Notes: generated from the sequence alone by a model not told the origin. 58,928 bases of DNA from Bacteroidota bacterium (GCA_018831055.1 JAHJRE010000139.1:102380-161307); one strand, 5' to 3'; positions 7,831-17,161 are shown, counted from the stretch's first letter. A program made the numbers and translations.

Positions 7831-10728
7831 TTAGAAAGAAAGCTTTATCCCAATTCTTCCCCACCATGAATAATATTCCTGCTTCAGGATGCGGTCTTTC
7901 GTGCCCAGATAGAATTTCAGCGGGGCATTGGTAAGATTGATCACATCCACGAATACCTTCATGTATTCCGTAACCGAATAATTGGCGGTAAAATCCAGAT
8001 GCCAGGCTTGATCGTAGTATTCATCGAGGTCTTTATCGGCACCCAGTTTATACAGGAATGCATCATGATAGTTGGCCGAGATCTTGGCGTAAAACCTTTC
8101 ACTCTCATAGAAAGCAGCAAGGTTTGCTGTATGTTTTGCCTGTCCGGGCAGGGTGATCCTTTCCTGCTCGGTGTCGGAGCTGAAAAGGCTAAGGTCATCT
8201 TCTCCGAAAATCACAACGGCATCGGAATAATTTGCAGGAAATCTCTTATTGATGTAGGCTTCTGAATGGGTATAGGTGTAATTCAGGTAAAGACCGAAAT
8301 TTTTCCAGAATCCTTCCAGGAAATTGAATTTGAACTGGGAAAGCACTTCAGCACCGAGTACATAGGCTTTATTACCGTTAACAGCCTTGGTTATCTCCAC
8401 CAGTCCGTAGTTCTGAGGATCGCCTTCGTGGGCAAAGCGTTTATAATAGAAGATAAAATCATGGATATTCTTGTAAAAAAATCCTCCCGACACAAGGCCT
8501 TGTCCCCGTAAATACTTTTCTCCAAGCAGGTCGACGTTCAGGGAAGTAGGAAATTTCAGGTCGGGATTACCATATTTCACCTCATCATAATCCTGTTCAC
8601 GATAGGGCAGAACATCCTCAAAATTTGGTCTGGAATAGGTGTAGGTTACTGCTGCTCTGATGTTTGTATTTTCGTTCAGCATATATTTTGCCTGCACCTG
8701 TGGAAGGAAAAACTCGTGCGACCGCTTATCGGTCAGCGTATCCATATCTCTGTAATTGCCATTTTTAGTAATGATGCGCCTGCCTTCATAATCTATGTCG
8801 GTTCTCTCATAACGAACGCCTCCTAAAATCATTAACCGGCGGATGTCGTGCCTGAACATTGCATAGGCTGCATAAATATTTTCACCGGCTTTGTAATCCT
8901 CTCCATAAGTCTGCATTTTGGTTTCGGTACGGTCGATAATGAAATATTGCGTGTAAAACTCGAAGAAATTTCTCATTTCCTGGGCACCGGGCATGTAATC
9001 AATAAGGTAATCGTGGTTGAGGAGATTGTCGTCGCTGAATCCGTCCGTGATCGATGCCAGGGACAGATCAGGGCCTGTTCCGGGATATATCTGGCTGTTC
9101 GGGAAATAGGCCCCATAATCAATAGCGGTATTGTTGCGTTCTTTATCTTTCATCCTGACTTTTGCCCCGAATTGTATAAATCCCTGACTTTCGTCAGTAA
9201 AACGGTAAGGTACATTAAAATTTACCTTTCCGGTAATATTGTTGTCAGTGGTAAGGCTCTCCTTGAATAACAGGTTGTCGAGGTCGTATTTATCGTAAGC
9301 ATAAACGTAAACGGCACTTGCAGAATCAGGATACTCAACCCGTGGCCAGTCGGGATCCGACTTATCTATTTTCATCACTATAGCCTGTCCGGGGTTTTCA
9401 AACTGTGTTTCCATGCGGTTTGGTTCATTTTCCGATGCCATGGCATAAGCTGCTTCGTAATCGATTGAAAATCCTTGAAAGATATGTTCTCCCCCCAGGT
9501 TGATGGTATTGATATTTTGAATTTTGGTTCTTTGCTTGAGATCATGTTTGATGCCACCATAGAGGTAATAGTCTTCGGTGATGGCATCGTCGAGATCATA
9601 GATCTTCCTGCGTCGTAACTCATCATCGGTGAAGTTGTTGATCATACCCCTGAGGTAGAAGGAGTTGTTTTCATTGAGTTGGTAATCGAGTGTGGCGCTC
9701 AGTCCAATCCTTTTACGCGTAATGTCATAGTGCCTTAACTGGAATTCACGATACTGAACGTAGTAATTATCCTGGCCCTGGCTGGTACTTCCCCAGAATG
9801 GCCCCTTGGCGTATTTGAACTCCATGTTGTCGGATCCCTGATTGTTCACATAATAGCTGGCATTCATCTGAAACCCGAATTTCTGGTAGCGCTGGCCATA
9901 GGAAAACTGAACCTGGTAATTGCCTGTTTGCCTAAGGTTATTATAGCCACCGGCCAGTGTTCCCTTGATCTCCGGTTTATCTCCGAAGGCTTTCTTTGTG
10001 ATGATGTTCACGGTCCCCCCGATTCCGTCTCCATCCATATCCGGCGTAAGCACTTTGGTGATCTCAATGAATTCGATCTGGTCGGCAGAGATAATATCCA
10101 TTCCTACATACCTGACGTTGCCTTCGGGGGATGGTATCTGTTCTCCGTTGATGTTGAAGTTGGTTAGTTCGGGTGGTGTTCCCCTGAGTTGTACATATCG
10201 TCCTTCTCCCTGGTCCCGTTGTAAAGTGATACCAGGAATGCGCTGAATGGCTTCAGCGGCGTTCATATCGGGAAACTTCTCGATTTGCTCCGATGAAACA
10301 ACATTTTTAATGTTTTCTGCTTCTTTTTGCTCAATCATGGCCTTCACCTGACCTTCGGCCTGGCTGGTCACCCTCACTTCATTAAGATTCGTGGAGACAG
10401 GTTTCAGTTTTATATGAACATGATGCTTTTTATTCTTTTTGAAGCTATAAATGAGAGTGTCAGGCTGGTAGCCGATATAGGATATTACAAGAGTTACAGG
10501 ATCTTCCTTTATTCCGGGAAGTTCAAATTCCCCGTTTAAACCGGTTGTTGTTCCTTTGTCGGTATTGGCGATTATAACAGATGCGCCCGGCAAAGCCTCT
10601 CCGCTCGAATGATCTGTTATCTTGCCGCTTATCTTGTTAACCTGGCCAGATACACTAAGTCCGGCAAGGATCGCGATGGACATAATCCATGCTTTTGCAT
10701 ACTTTGCTGCAAAACCTGACATCCTCAT
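7831..10728 (-). CDS. TonB-dependent outer-membrane receptor
   Basis: The 965-residue receptor has a signal peptide ending near VSGQ, then a carboxypeptidase-regulatory-like beta-sandwich (ISGKITDHSSGEALPGASVII, residues about 33-118). The plug follows (FPDMNAAEAIQRIPGITLQRD, YVQLRG, GGTVNIITKK; about 145-245), then a 22-strand barrel ending in the canonical aromatic terminus IGIKLSF. These transporters import siderophores, vitamins or glycans with TonB energy. No SusD-like partner is adjacent, so it is not a standard polysaccharide utilisation pair. The plug style (VTSQAEGQVKAMIEQKEAENIKNV) resembles receptors that sit beside secreted phosphatase/peptidase genes. The T9SS cargo gene upstream on the same strand is a possible partner. 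The substrate is unknown. Confidence 0.9.
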   Translation of the reverse strand: MRMSGFAAKYAKAWIMSIAILAGLSVSGQVNKISGKITDHSSGEALPGASVIIANTDKGTTTGLNGEFELPGIKEDPVTLVISYIGYQPDTLIYSFKKNKKHHVHIKLKPVSTNLNEVRVTSQAEGQVKAMIEQKEAENIKNVVSSEQIEKFPDMNAAEAIQRIPGITLQRDQGEGRYVQLRGTPPELTNFNINGEQIPSPEGNVRYVGMDIISADQIEFIEITKVLTPDMDGDGIGGTVNIITKKAFGDKPEIKGTLAGGYNNLRQTGNYQVQFSYGQRYQKFGFQMNASYYVNNQGSDNMEFKYAKGPFWGSTSQGQDNYYVQYREFQLRHYDITRKRIGLSATLDYQLNENNSFYLRGMINNFTDDELRRRKIYDLDDAITEDYYLYGGIKHDLKQRTKIQNINTINLGGEHIFQGFSIDYEAAYAMASENEPNRMETQFENPGQAIVMKIDKSDPDWPRVEYPDSASAVYVYAYDKYDLDNLLFKESLTTDNNITGKVNFNVPYRFTDESQGFIQFGAKVRMKDKERNNTAIDYGAYFPNSQIYPGTGPDLSLASITDGFSDDNLLNHDYLIDYMPGAQEMRNFFEFYTQYFIIDRTETKMQTYGEDYKAGENIYAAYAMFRHDIRRLMILGGVRYERTDIDYEGRRIITKNGNYRDMDTLTDKRSHEFFLPQVQAKYMLNENTNIRAAVTYTYSRPNFEDVLPYREQDYDEVKYGNPDLKFPTSLNVDLLGEKYLRGQGLVSGGFFYKNIHDFIFYYKRFAHEGDPQNYGLVEITKAVNGNKAYVLGAEVLSQFKFNFLEGFWKNFGLYLNYTYTHSEAYINKRFPANYSDAVVIFGEDDLSLFSSDTEQERITLPGQAKHTANLAAFYESERFYAKISANYHDAFLYKLGADKDLDEYYDQAWHLDFTANYSVTEYMKVFVDVINLTNAPLKFYLGTKDRILKQEYYSWWGRIGIKLSF

Positions 10729-10763
10729 ACAATGCTTTTTTAGGGTTTGGGAAAGATTAAAAA

Positions 10764-10813
10764 AGGATGCAGGCTGCAGGGTACAGGTTGCAGGGTGCAG
10801 CCTGCACCCTTTT
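10764..10813. repeat. GCAGG-type degenerate short repeat
   Basis: This is a 50-bp run of near-identical words GCAGGCTGCAGG / ACAGGTTGCAGG / GCAGCCTGCACC between two co-directional genes. It can fold on itself (GGGTGC...GCACCC). The same word family reappears at 15447-15573. It looks like a mobile or slippage-derived intergenic repeat rather than coding sequence. Confidence 0.7.
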
Positions 10814-10840
10814 AAGATCGTTCCTGAAAACTCGGTTGTT

Positions 10841-11830
10841 TTAATTGATAACCAAACTGCCTGTGTAGAGGATATTTTCCTGGGTTGCTTTTACAACATA
10901 GATACCCTTGGGCAATCCTTGTGTGTTAATCTTTACCAGCTGTGAACCTTCGGCATGAAGGGCTTTTACTTCCTGTCCGGCCTGGTTGTAAATAGTAATA
11001 TCAACCGGATTATCTGATTCGAGTGAGATATTCAATTCTCCGTTAACCGGTGGATTGGGATAGATATTCAGCATTTTGTGGCTAATGATTTCATTGACAC
11101 CGGCAACGGAATAGGTAACAACCAGCGTGGGTATCCTTTCCGGGTGATGCTGTCCGTCGCCACCGTCTTCCGGGTCAGCGATGTTTTCGAAAGCTTCCAT
11201 TTCCCTTGCGTTCTCCATGTCGCTGGGGCCCTGGTCTTCTCCAAGGAACATCAGTGCAAGCGCATTTCCGGAAGTCCATCCTGCGCGGTTCACGATTTCC
11301 TGGATAACAGGAGAGATGTCAACCGTGTTGTAAAATCCCCAAAGAACCCACTCTTCAGCAACTTCCCACATGACCGATGCTGTTGTCTGAGGTCTGTCGG
11401 TGATGAGCTGCTCAAGTGCATAGGTTTCTGCATTGTCGGCTGCTTCACCAACTATGGTGATCCTTGCCACATCTTCGGCAGTCTTTCCTTCGTGTGAACA
11501 AACCCTTATATAAGCGGATTCGATGACGGCATCTTTCGGGATGGTCACATTCTGAAACCTGAATCCGGCATAAAGGATATTCTGATCTACCGGGTCCCCT
11601 TCCCATCCTGCATCAATATCATCGTCCTCCAGGGAGTCCATTTCATTGTTTTCCTGCTCGGCGTCGTCGGATGAAGTGTTAACTGTGATAATCGTTCCGT
11701 TGCTAAGTTCAACCTGAATGGGATCTCCATTCTGAACGATTGGAATTTCCAGCGTTGTCTTCTGCCCGTTGGTTACGAGCCAGAATAATAACAAAGCTGC
11801 AAAAATAAAGGATTGTAGAATTCTTTTCAT
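10841..11830 (-). CDS. T9SS-secreted protein with DNRLRE-like domain
   Basis: ATG at 11830 gives MKRILQSFIFAALLLFWLVTNGQ, a good signal peptide; a TTG three codons upstream is less likely. The 329-residue product has an acidic stretch (EQENNEMDSLEDDDIDAGWEGD) followed by a beta-sandwich reading LYAGFRFQNVTIPKDAVIESAYIRV, similar to DNRLRE-type carbohydrate/surface domains of secreted proteins. The last 75 residues form a type A T9SS sorting domain (IYPNPPVNGELNISLES, ending LVIN). It would be exported by Sec, translocated by T9SS and released or anchored at the surface. It precedes the TonB receptor on the same strand with a 112-bp gap containing the GCAGG repeat. Confidence 0.82.
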   Translation of the reverse strand: MKRILQSFIFAALLLFWLVTNGQKTTLEIPIVQNGDPIQVELSNGTIITVNTSSDDAEQENNEMDSLEDDDIDAGWEGDPVDQNILYAGFRFQNVTIPKDAVIESAYIRVCSHEGKTAEDVARITIVGEAADNAETYALEQLITDRPQTTASVMWEVAEEWVLWGFYNTVDISPVIQEIVNRAGWTSGNALALMFLGEDQGPSDMENAREMEAFENIADPEDGGDGQHHPERIPTLVVTYSVAGVNEIISHKMLNIYPNPPVNGELNISLESDNPVDITIYNQAGQEVKALHAEGSQLVKINTQGLPKGIYVVKATQENILYTGSLVIN

Positions 11831-11911
11831 AGCGGTCAATTTAAGTTAAACTTTCGTGTTAATTAAAACCCGAAAGTATTAATAGTCAACCGCAACGATG
11901 GGAACTCAGCT

Positions 11912-11941
11912 TTAAGTTTATGTTAAGTTTATGTTAAGTTA
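11912..11941. repeat. 11-bp tandem repeat overlapping the aspD stop codon
   Basis: TTAAGTTTATG occurs at 11912-11922 and 11923-11933, followed by a partial third copy TTAAGTTAA that contains the aspD stop codon (TAA on the minus strand, 11939-11941). This is probably replication slippage. Confidence 0.6.
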
Positions 11942-13591
11942 ATTTTTCTTCCAGGCTTCCAGATACTCTTCGACTATCGTTTTAATGGATTTGGCAATAA
12001 TAACATAGTCTTCATTTTTCAGATTCGCCAGAGATACACGGATGGACCATTCGGGTGCGTCGAAGCCGCCTCCGTTGAGCAATACGACCGAGCATAACTC
12101 AGCCAGACGGAACAGTATGTCAACCGGTTCAAAGTTCTTTTTCAGGTATTTTGCGAAATCTTTACCATAATTCTTTTTTGCCCACAGCATGATATCCAGC
12201 TCCGCGTAATATCCGGCGCGGTCGGGATTGGGCTTGATGGTGAATCCCAGACCTTCCATCAATAACTTTAACCTGGATCCGACGATTTCCCGGGTCAGTG
12301 CTTTATATGCATTCTCACGGTCGAATAAGGCAAAAGCTGCGAAAAGCATCATCTGAGTCTGCTGGGGAAGCGAGAGCCCTGCAGTATGGTTAAGTGCTAC
12401 CATGCGGCTATCGGCCACCATGCGGTCGATGAACTTTAATTTTTCAGGATGAAGATGTATCGATTCGTACCTCTTGTGAAGGGCTTTTTTCTTGCTTTTC
12501 GAAAGGTCTTTGATCATTTTGTCAAAAACATTCTTCTCGTGCAGCGCTACAACACCGAGCCGCCATCCTGTACAACCGAAATATTTCGAGAAGCTATATA
12601 CACCAAGAGTATTGTGGGGTATTTCAGCCATAAGGGAACGAAAACCCTCTACAAAGGTCCCGTAAACATCATCGGTGATGAACATCAGGTTGGGATTGTC
12701 TTTTTTCACGATCTGAACGATCTTTTTCCTTTCATGCGGATTAAGCGCCACCGACGGGGGATTGCTTGGATTGACGAGGTAGGCTACCTTGATATCCGGG
12801 TCTTTAAGCTTTTCCAGCTCCTTGTCGGGGTATTCCCAGTTGTGGTACCCATCTTCCGATTTTCCTGTGGCTTTGATCAATACAACCTTAAAATGGAACC
12901 GGTCGAGCTCGGGTATCTCGATATACGGTGTGAAAGTTGGCACGAACAGGGCAACTTTGTCACCTCTTTTCACCAGGAAATTCTGCATAAGGGAATCGAA
13001 AATGTAGCACATGGCGGCGGTTCCGCCTTCCACTGCAAAGAGATCATATTTTCCACTGGGAGGCTTGTTGTTGCACATTTCTTTCATCAGGTAGTCGTGC
13101 ACGATAGCTTCGGCATGGATGAGCATACGGTCAGGTACCGGGTACTGGTCGCCGGTTACCCCTTCGGCCAGCTCATGAACAAAGGCGTCCGGGTCAAACT
13201 GGTGCTTTTCAACCCCATAACGGTATAATTCTTTTAACAATTCAATGCCAGGGCTTTCAGGGTGCTTATCCAGGAATTCCCGGAAGCGCTCTGCGATACC
13301 GTTATTCTCGGGTATGCCTGCGAGACCTTGTTTGTAATCCATAGTTTTACGACATTCTTCCATGGCGAAATTACCCAGTGTGAATAAGGCTTCACGTGGT
13401 GTGGTTGCCACCCAGTTGGGATTCCCGCGTCCTGCATTAAGCATGGCATGGGCACTTTTATCCCCGGGCCGGCCGAGGGGGTGACTGTTGGCCAGTGCAA
13501 TCAGATTGTTTTTAAGCTCGAAAGGACTCATGGTCTCAAGCTTTTTTTCTTCTTTTCTCGAAGTTTCGATTTTTTCTATTTTTTCTTTCAT
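11939..13591 (-). CDS. aspD: Aspartate 4-decarboxylase (bifunctional aspartate aminotransferase/decarboxylase)
   Basis: This 550-residue PLP enzyme of fold type I converts L-aspartate to L-alanine plus CO2. Recognisable features are LNAGRGNPNW at the N-terminus, GGTAAM (phosphate binding, from 189), VNPSNPPS (274), ITDDVYG (D307/Y310) and the Schiff-base lysine in YSFSKYFGCTGWR (K336). Length and motifs match AspD of Alcaligenes/Pseudomonas/Tetragenococcus rather than ordinary 400-residue aminotransferases. It follows the aspT antiporter gene with an 11-bp gap on the same strand. Together they form the aspartate-alanine cycle: proton consumption inside plus electrogenic exchange creates a proton motive force. 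The start at 13591 adds a charged 20-residue leader; M21 is an alternative. Confidence 0.93.
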   Translation of the reverse strand: MKEKIEKIETSRKEEKKLETMSPFELKNNLIALANSHPLGRPGDKSAHAMLNAGRGNPNWVATTPREALFTLGNFAMEECRKTMDYKQGLAGIPENNGIAERFREFLDKHPESPGIELLKELYRYGVEKHQFDPDAFVHELAEGVTGDQYPVPDRMLIHAEAIVHDYLMKEMCNNKPPSGKYDLFAVEGGTAAMCYIFDSLMQNFLVKRGDKVALFVPTFTPYIEIPELDRFHFKVVLIKATGKSEDGYHNWEYPDKELEKLKDPDIKVAYLVNPSNPPSVALNPHERKKIVQIVKKDNPNLMFITDDVYGTFVEGFRSLMAEIPHNTLGVYSFSKYFGCTGWRLGVVALHEKNVFDKMIKDLSKSKKKALHKRYESIHLHPEKLKFIDRMVADSRMVALNHTAGLSLPQQTQMMLFAAFALFDRENAYKALTREIVGSRLKLLMEGLGFTIKPNPDRAGYYAELDIMLWAKKNYGKDFAKYLKKNFEPVDILFRLAELCSVVLLNGGGFDAPEWSIRVSLANLKNEDYVIIAKSIKTIVEEYLEAWKKN

Positions 13592-13602
13592 GACAATAAA
13601 GA

Positions 13603-15309
13603 TTATGATCCGATAAGAAATACTATGATGATACCGCAGATGATCAGAAGGGTGTTCCCCACGGCGTAGGTCACGGTGTATCCCAGGGCAGGAAGTTTGC
13701 TGTCCAGAGCATCCTGAACGGCAGGCAGCCCGGCAGTGGTGGTACGCGCCCCGCAGCAGCAGCCCAGTCCGACCGCTACATCAAACTTAAACACATATCT
13801 TGCCATGATCATCCCTATGATCAGTGGTATTATTGTGGCTATGGCTCCGATCACAAACAACATGGGACCGACCTGCTCAAACCCATCCACGAAACCGGGT
13901 CCTGCGGAAATACCCACAACTGCTATAAAGGCATTTAAACCCAGGTTGTTCATGATCCAAAGGGCCGGTTCCGGTATCTGGGCAAAAGTCGGATGCTTGG
14001 AACGTAAATAGCCGAAAACCAATCCTGCAATCAATACACCACCACTGGTGCTTAAACTTACCGTAACTTTACCCAGATGGATGGCAAGTACTCCCAGCAA
14101 TCCGCCCAGCAGAATACCGATGCCAACCGAGATCATATCTGTTTTTTCCGTAGGCACATCCGGGAATCCAAGCTTTTTGGCAGCCTGGTCTATATCCGAT
14201 TTCGGCCCCACCAGATACAACATATCCCCTTTATGAAGCTGAGTGCCGGGCAATAAAGGGATTTCCATGCCACCACGGGTGATCTTTTCAAGGGATACCC
14301 TTAAATTGAAATCCATCTGGCTTAACTGCCTTATGGTCATTCCACATAGTTGTTTATTAACCAGGAGGACTTTCAGGTGGTCGATCTTGAAATCCAGTAA
14401 TTCTTTGTCGTAAATCTCCCGGCCGAGTTCCTTCATTTCGGAAATAACCTCATTGCCACGTCCCTGGATCACTACATCATCGTGAACTTCAAAAACATAT
14501 GCCGGTGTAACCTCCGGGACCTGCTTCCCGCCTTTTTTTCTTATTTTATCGATATAAATATGATAACCTTTTTCCAGGAAGTACTTTTGCAGCTCATCCA
14601 CGCTTTTTCCCACAGCCACGGAACCTGCATCCAGGTTATAGGCTCTTACAACGATGGTGCTGAATGCAGAGATCATGTTGGGCTGGTCCTGCGAACTCAC
14701 TCCCATGCTGGCTTCCAGGTCGATGCATTGCTGACGGGCCTTCTTCAGCCCTCCCCAGAACATCGGGCCAATCTGCGCCAGAAAGAATGCCGAGCCTATT
14801 GTACCAAAAAGATACGTCACGGCATAACAAACCGGTATAGCATTGATCATTGTCTGTTTGGCAGCAGCATCAAGGCTAAGGGATTGAATCGTATCACCGC
14901 CAACACCGATTACCGCGGAAATGGTCTGGGCTCCGGCAAACAAGCCTGCCGTCTGACCCGCGTTATATCCCATGGCCCTTGCAAGTAACCATGTAGCGAT
15001 AAGTCCGCTAACCGCCATCAAAAACGTGAAAATCAACTGAGGGATACCCGACTTTCTCAGACTGTTGAAAAACTGCGGCCCAACGCTGTATCCAACAGAA
15101 AACAAGAAAATCAGGAAGAAGATCTGCTTGACATTCGGTGATATGCCGATCTTCATCTGACCGACAATAACTCCTACCAGCAAAACACTGGTGACCGTCC
15201 CCAGGGAAAAACTCTTGTATCGGAATCTTCCGATGAAGAAACCCAAAGCAATGGTCATGAAAATGGCCAACTCCGGATATTGACGGAATGTGCTTAAAAA
15301 CCAGTCCAT
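13603..15309 (-). CDS. aspT: Aspartate:alanine antiporter
   Basis: The 568-residue membrane protein has two blocks of hydrophobic helices (residues about 10-200 and 390-568). These flank a soluble middle with two RCK_C/TrkA-C-like domains (AYNLDAGSVAVGKSVDELQKYF and GGMEIPLLPGTQLHKGDMLYLVG), which is the signature layout of the aspartate:alanine exchanger (AAEx) family. Glycine-rich segments such as GLFAGAQTISAVIGVGGDT and LGCCCGARTTTAGLPAVQDAL are conserved transport motifs. It exchanges external aspartate(-) for internal alanine, which is electrogenic. It is first in the operon with aspD. A TAnnTTTG box lies 43 bp upstream of the ATG. Confidence 0.92.
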   Translation of the reverse strand: MDWFLSTFRQYPELAIFMTIALGFFIGRFRYKSFSLGTVTSVLLVGVIVGQMKIGISPNVKQIFFLIFLFSVGYSVGPQFFNSLRKSGIPQLIFTFLMAVSGLIATWLLARAMGYNAGQTAGLFAGAQTISAVIGVGGDTIQSLSLDAAAKQTMINAIPVCYAVTYLFGTIGSAFFLAQIGPMFWGGLKKARQQCIDLEASMGVSSQDQPNMISAFSTIVVRAYNLDAGSVAVGKSVDELQKYFLEKGYHIYIDKIRKKGGKQVPEVTPAYVFEVHDDVVIQGRGNEVISEMKELGREIYDKELLDFKIDHLKVLLVNKQLCGMTIRQLSQMDFNLRVSLEKITRGGMEIPLLPGTQLHKGDMLYLVGPKSDIDQAAKKLGFPDVPTEKTDMISVGIGILLGGLLGVLAIHLGKVTVSLSTSGGVLIAGLVFGYLRSKHPTFAQIPEPALWIMNNLGLNAFIAVVGISAGPGFVDGFEQVGPMLFVIGAIATIIPLIIGMIMARYVFKFDVAVGLGCCCGARTTTAGLPAVQDALDSKLPALGYTVTYAVGNTLLIICGIIIVFLIGS

Positions 15310-15351
15310 ATATTACATTTATTTGATTTGGAAAACAATGGATTATGGATT

Positions 15352-15359
15352 CAAATATA
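15352..15359 (-). promoter_or_regulatory. -7 promoter box of the aspT-aspD operon
   Basis: On the minus strand TATATTTG matches TAnnTTTG, 43 bp before the aspT ATG. A weak -33 element (TTTC) lies about 20 bp further upstream. The call is by pattern only. Confidence 0.45.
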
Positions 15360-15446
15360 TTGATTTTATTTATACTATGAAAGGTTAATTAAAGATACAA
15401 AGTATGTTAATTAGCTTTTGTGAATGCTGGGAAACAATAACAAAAA

Positions 15447-15573
15447 GTTGCAGGCTACAGGCTACAGGTTACAGGCTGCAGGTGACAACTCATCCCTCAA
15501 TTCCCACACTCAAACTACCTGCAGCCTGCAGCCTGCAACCTGCCTCCTGCAGCCTGCCTCCTGCAACCTGTAA
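15447..15573. repeat. Inverted cluster of CAGGCTGCAGG-type short repeats
   Basis: The left half is a run of TGCAGGCTACAGG words; the right half, after a unique spacer of about 35 bp, is a run of the complementary CCTGCAGCCTGCAACC words, so the whole region can form a long imperfect hairpin. It contains several PstI-like CTGCAG sites. It is the same word family as 10764-10813, 5 kb away. It lies between the start of aspT and the stop of the next minus-strand gene. A short frame through it on the plus strand is low-complexity and not a gene. Confidence 0.75.
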
Positions 15574-15597
15574 CTTCACATTTATTGTTCCCGATTC

Positions 15598-17067
15598 TCA
15601 TTCTTCTTTTAATTTGAAATCCCCCAAAGCCTTGTTGAAGTAATAGGTAAACCCTATGACAAAAGCAATGCCGTGGTCGCGAACCCGTGTATTGTTTTCT
15701 ACATCTCCCACCAGTCCCAGGTTTTCCTCAGGTTCTGCAAAATCGACCAGTTGCCGCATGTTGTTTGTGAACCCCAGGGTGTATTCAAGCCCGGCTGTAA
15801 TCTGACTCTGTTTTTGTTTTAATGCCAATCCGGCCGTCAGGTGATAAATATCGTAAGGTCTTCCATACATAATGATCCCTTCCTGGTAATTCTCGTATTG
15901 ATCATTGAAATAGTTAAAATCGGTCCTGAAGCCCATCAGAAAATCAAGGCTGCCGGAAAGATACTGCTGCCAGCCTATCCCCAGATTTAAAACATCGTTG
16001 GCCCATCCTTTTACTTCCAGGAATTTGATCTCTCCGGTGGCTTCATTATAGAGCGATTGAGGGTAAACGACATAACGGGTTTCAGGGTCAATGATGTCAT
16101 AAGGTTTAATCCTGAAATAATACTCGGCTGCCAGTTCTATGCTCGTCTTTTCTCCTGAGTATTCTAGTCCAAAACCTATGGAAGCAGGATTTTTGTAATG
16201 CATGGGTAGATATTCCTGGCGGTCTACAGCCATGAAATCAAACCTAAAGTCATTTCCTGGCAAGACCCTCAGATTGTTGGCTATAACCTCTCCCTGGACA
16301 TCGGCGTCACCGTACAGATTGATGGTAGGCGTGGTAAACGTCAGCCCCAGTTTCCAGTTGCCAAAACGCATTGACATTCCAAGTTTCCAAAAAAGTTTCC
16401 AGTTCACATAAATGATTTCCTGAGACTCGGAAATACTTGAAATGTAATACACAGAATCTTCAACAGGTATGGCGGATGCAGCTACTTCCGACCGGAATGA
16501 CTGATAGCGGTAAGAGACAAAGGTCGTGATACCCAGAGATAGTTTTTCGGAAAAGCGGCGGCTTATTCCGATGCCACCCCACTGTTCCAGGAATTCGTTG
16601 GAATAGTCAAACGATCCGATATAACTCTCATTTCCCGGAATATCCTCCATTGCATCCAGTTCCCCGATTATCCGTTCATGGAATAGCAAACGGCTGTTGT
16701 ATCTGGTAAGGAGGATGAAACCAAGCTTGTAATCCGGATCCTTTATAAAATTCAGCATTCCGGAAAGCAGCTGAGGGTAATACGTGTAGCGGTTATAGTG
16801 AATGTCGTAATCCTGGCCAAGGACATTACTGAATCTGGTAAACTGAGCTTTATAAATGTTGGCATCAACGGAGATGGAGCTTCCTTCCAGGAATCCCAGG
16901 CCTCCGGGATTGTAAAAGATGGCGGTGTTATCGTTAACGCCCGCGATAACCGCTCCGCCCATCAACGATGAGCGGGCCCCGAATTGCTCCGCCCAGTAAT
17001 GATAATCCTGGCTCTGTAAAAGGATTGGAATAATAAAAAATATCAGTGGAATGGTGATTCTGTTCAT
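15598..17067 (-). CDS. FadL/PorV-like outer-membrane protein
   Basis: The 489-residue protein has a signal peptide (ITIPLIFFIIPILLQSQ). The mature N-terminus is SLMGGAVIAGVNDNTAIFYNPGGLGFLEGSS, i.e. the FadL/OMPP1 hatch-like signature with the NPGGL motif. The remainder is alternating amphipathic beta-strands (GIGISRRFSEKLSLGITTFVSYRYQS, HLTAGLALKQKQSQITAGLEYTLGF) ending in a strand finishing YYFNKALGDFKLKEE. The terminal KLKEE is unusual for a barrel, which normally ends in an aromatic residue. It probably transports hydrophobic molecules or is a PorV-like shuttle component. It is monocistronic. Confidence 0.75.
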   Translation of the reverse strand: MNRITIPLIFFIIPILLQSQDYHYWAEQFGARSSLMGGAVIAGVNDNTAIFYNPGGLGFLEGSSISVDANIYKAQFTRFSNVLGQDYDIHYNRYTYYPQLLSGMLNFIKDPDYKLGFILLTRYNSRLLFHERIIGELDAMEDIPGNESYIGSFDYSNEFLEQWGGIGISRRFSEKLSLGITTFVSYRYQSFRSEVAASAIPVEDSVYYISSISESQEIIYVNWKLFWKLGMSMRFGNWKLGLTFTTPTINLYGDADVQGEVIANNLRVLPGNDFRFDFMAVDRQEYLPMHYKNPASIGFGLEYSGEKTSIELAAEYYFRIKPYDIIDPETRYVVYPQSLYNEATGEIKFLEVKGWANDVLNLGIGWQQYLSGSLDFLMGFRTDFNYFNDQYENYQEGIIMYGRPYDIYHLTAGLALKQKQSQITAGLEYTLGFTNNMRQLVDFAEPEENLGLVGDVENNTRVRDHGIAFVIGFTYYFNKALGDFKLKEE

Positions 17068-17120
17068 GGGGGTTGGGTTTGATTGATTTTCTGTATCTCT
17101 TAGTAAAAATACCTCAAATT

Positions 17121-17161
17121 TCCAGGAAATGATATTTTTGAGCCGTAAATGATTTCCTGGA
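17121..17161. promoter_or_regulatory. Inverted repeat upstream of the broken AraC/GyrI gene
   Basis: TCCAGGAAAT (17121-17130) and ATTTCCTGGA (17152-17161) are exact reverse complements separated by 21 bp. They lie 48 bp upstream of the regulator start at 17209 and upstream of the divergent outer-membrane gene at 17067. It may be an operator or a transcript hairpin; no poly-T tract follows. Confidence 0.4.

Noticed and set aside
7831-11830. Polysaccharide utilisation locus
   Set aside because: There is no SusD-like protein and no glycoside hydrolase next to the TonB receptor.
12449-13228. 259-residue plus-strand frame opposite aspD
   Set aside because: It overlaps a well-supported decarboxylase gene completely and shows no recognisable domain.
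15404-15643. Plus-strand frame through the CAGG repeats
   Set aside because: The peptide (CSLQPASCSLPPATC) is low-complexity translation of the nucleotide repeat.
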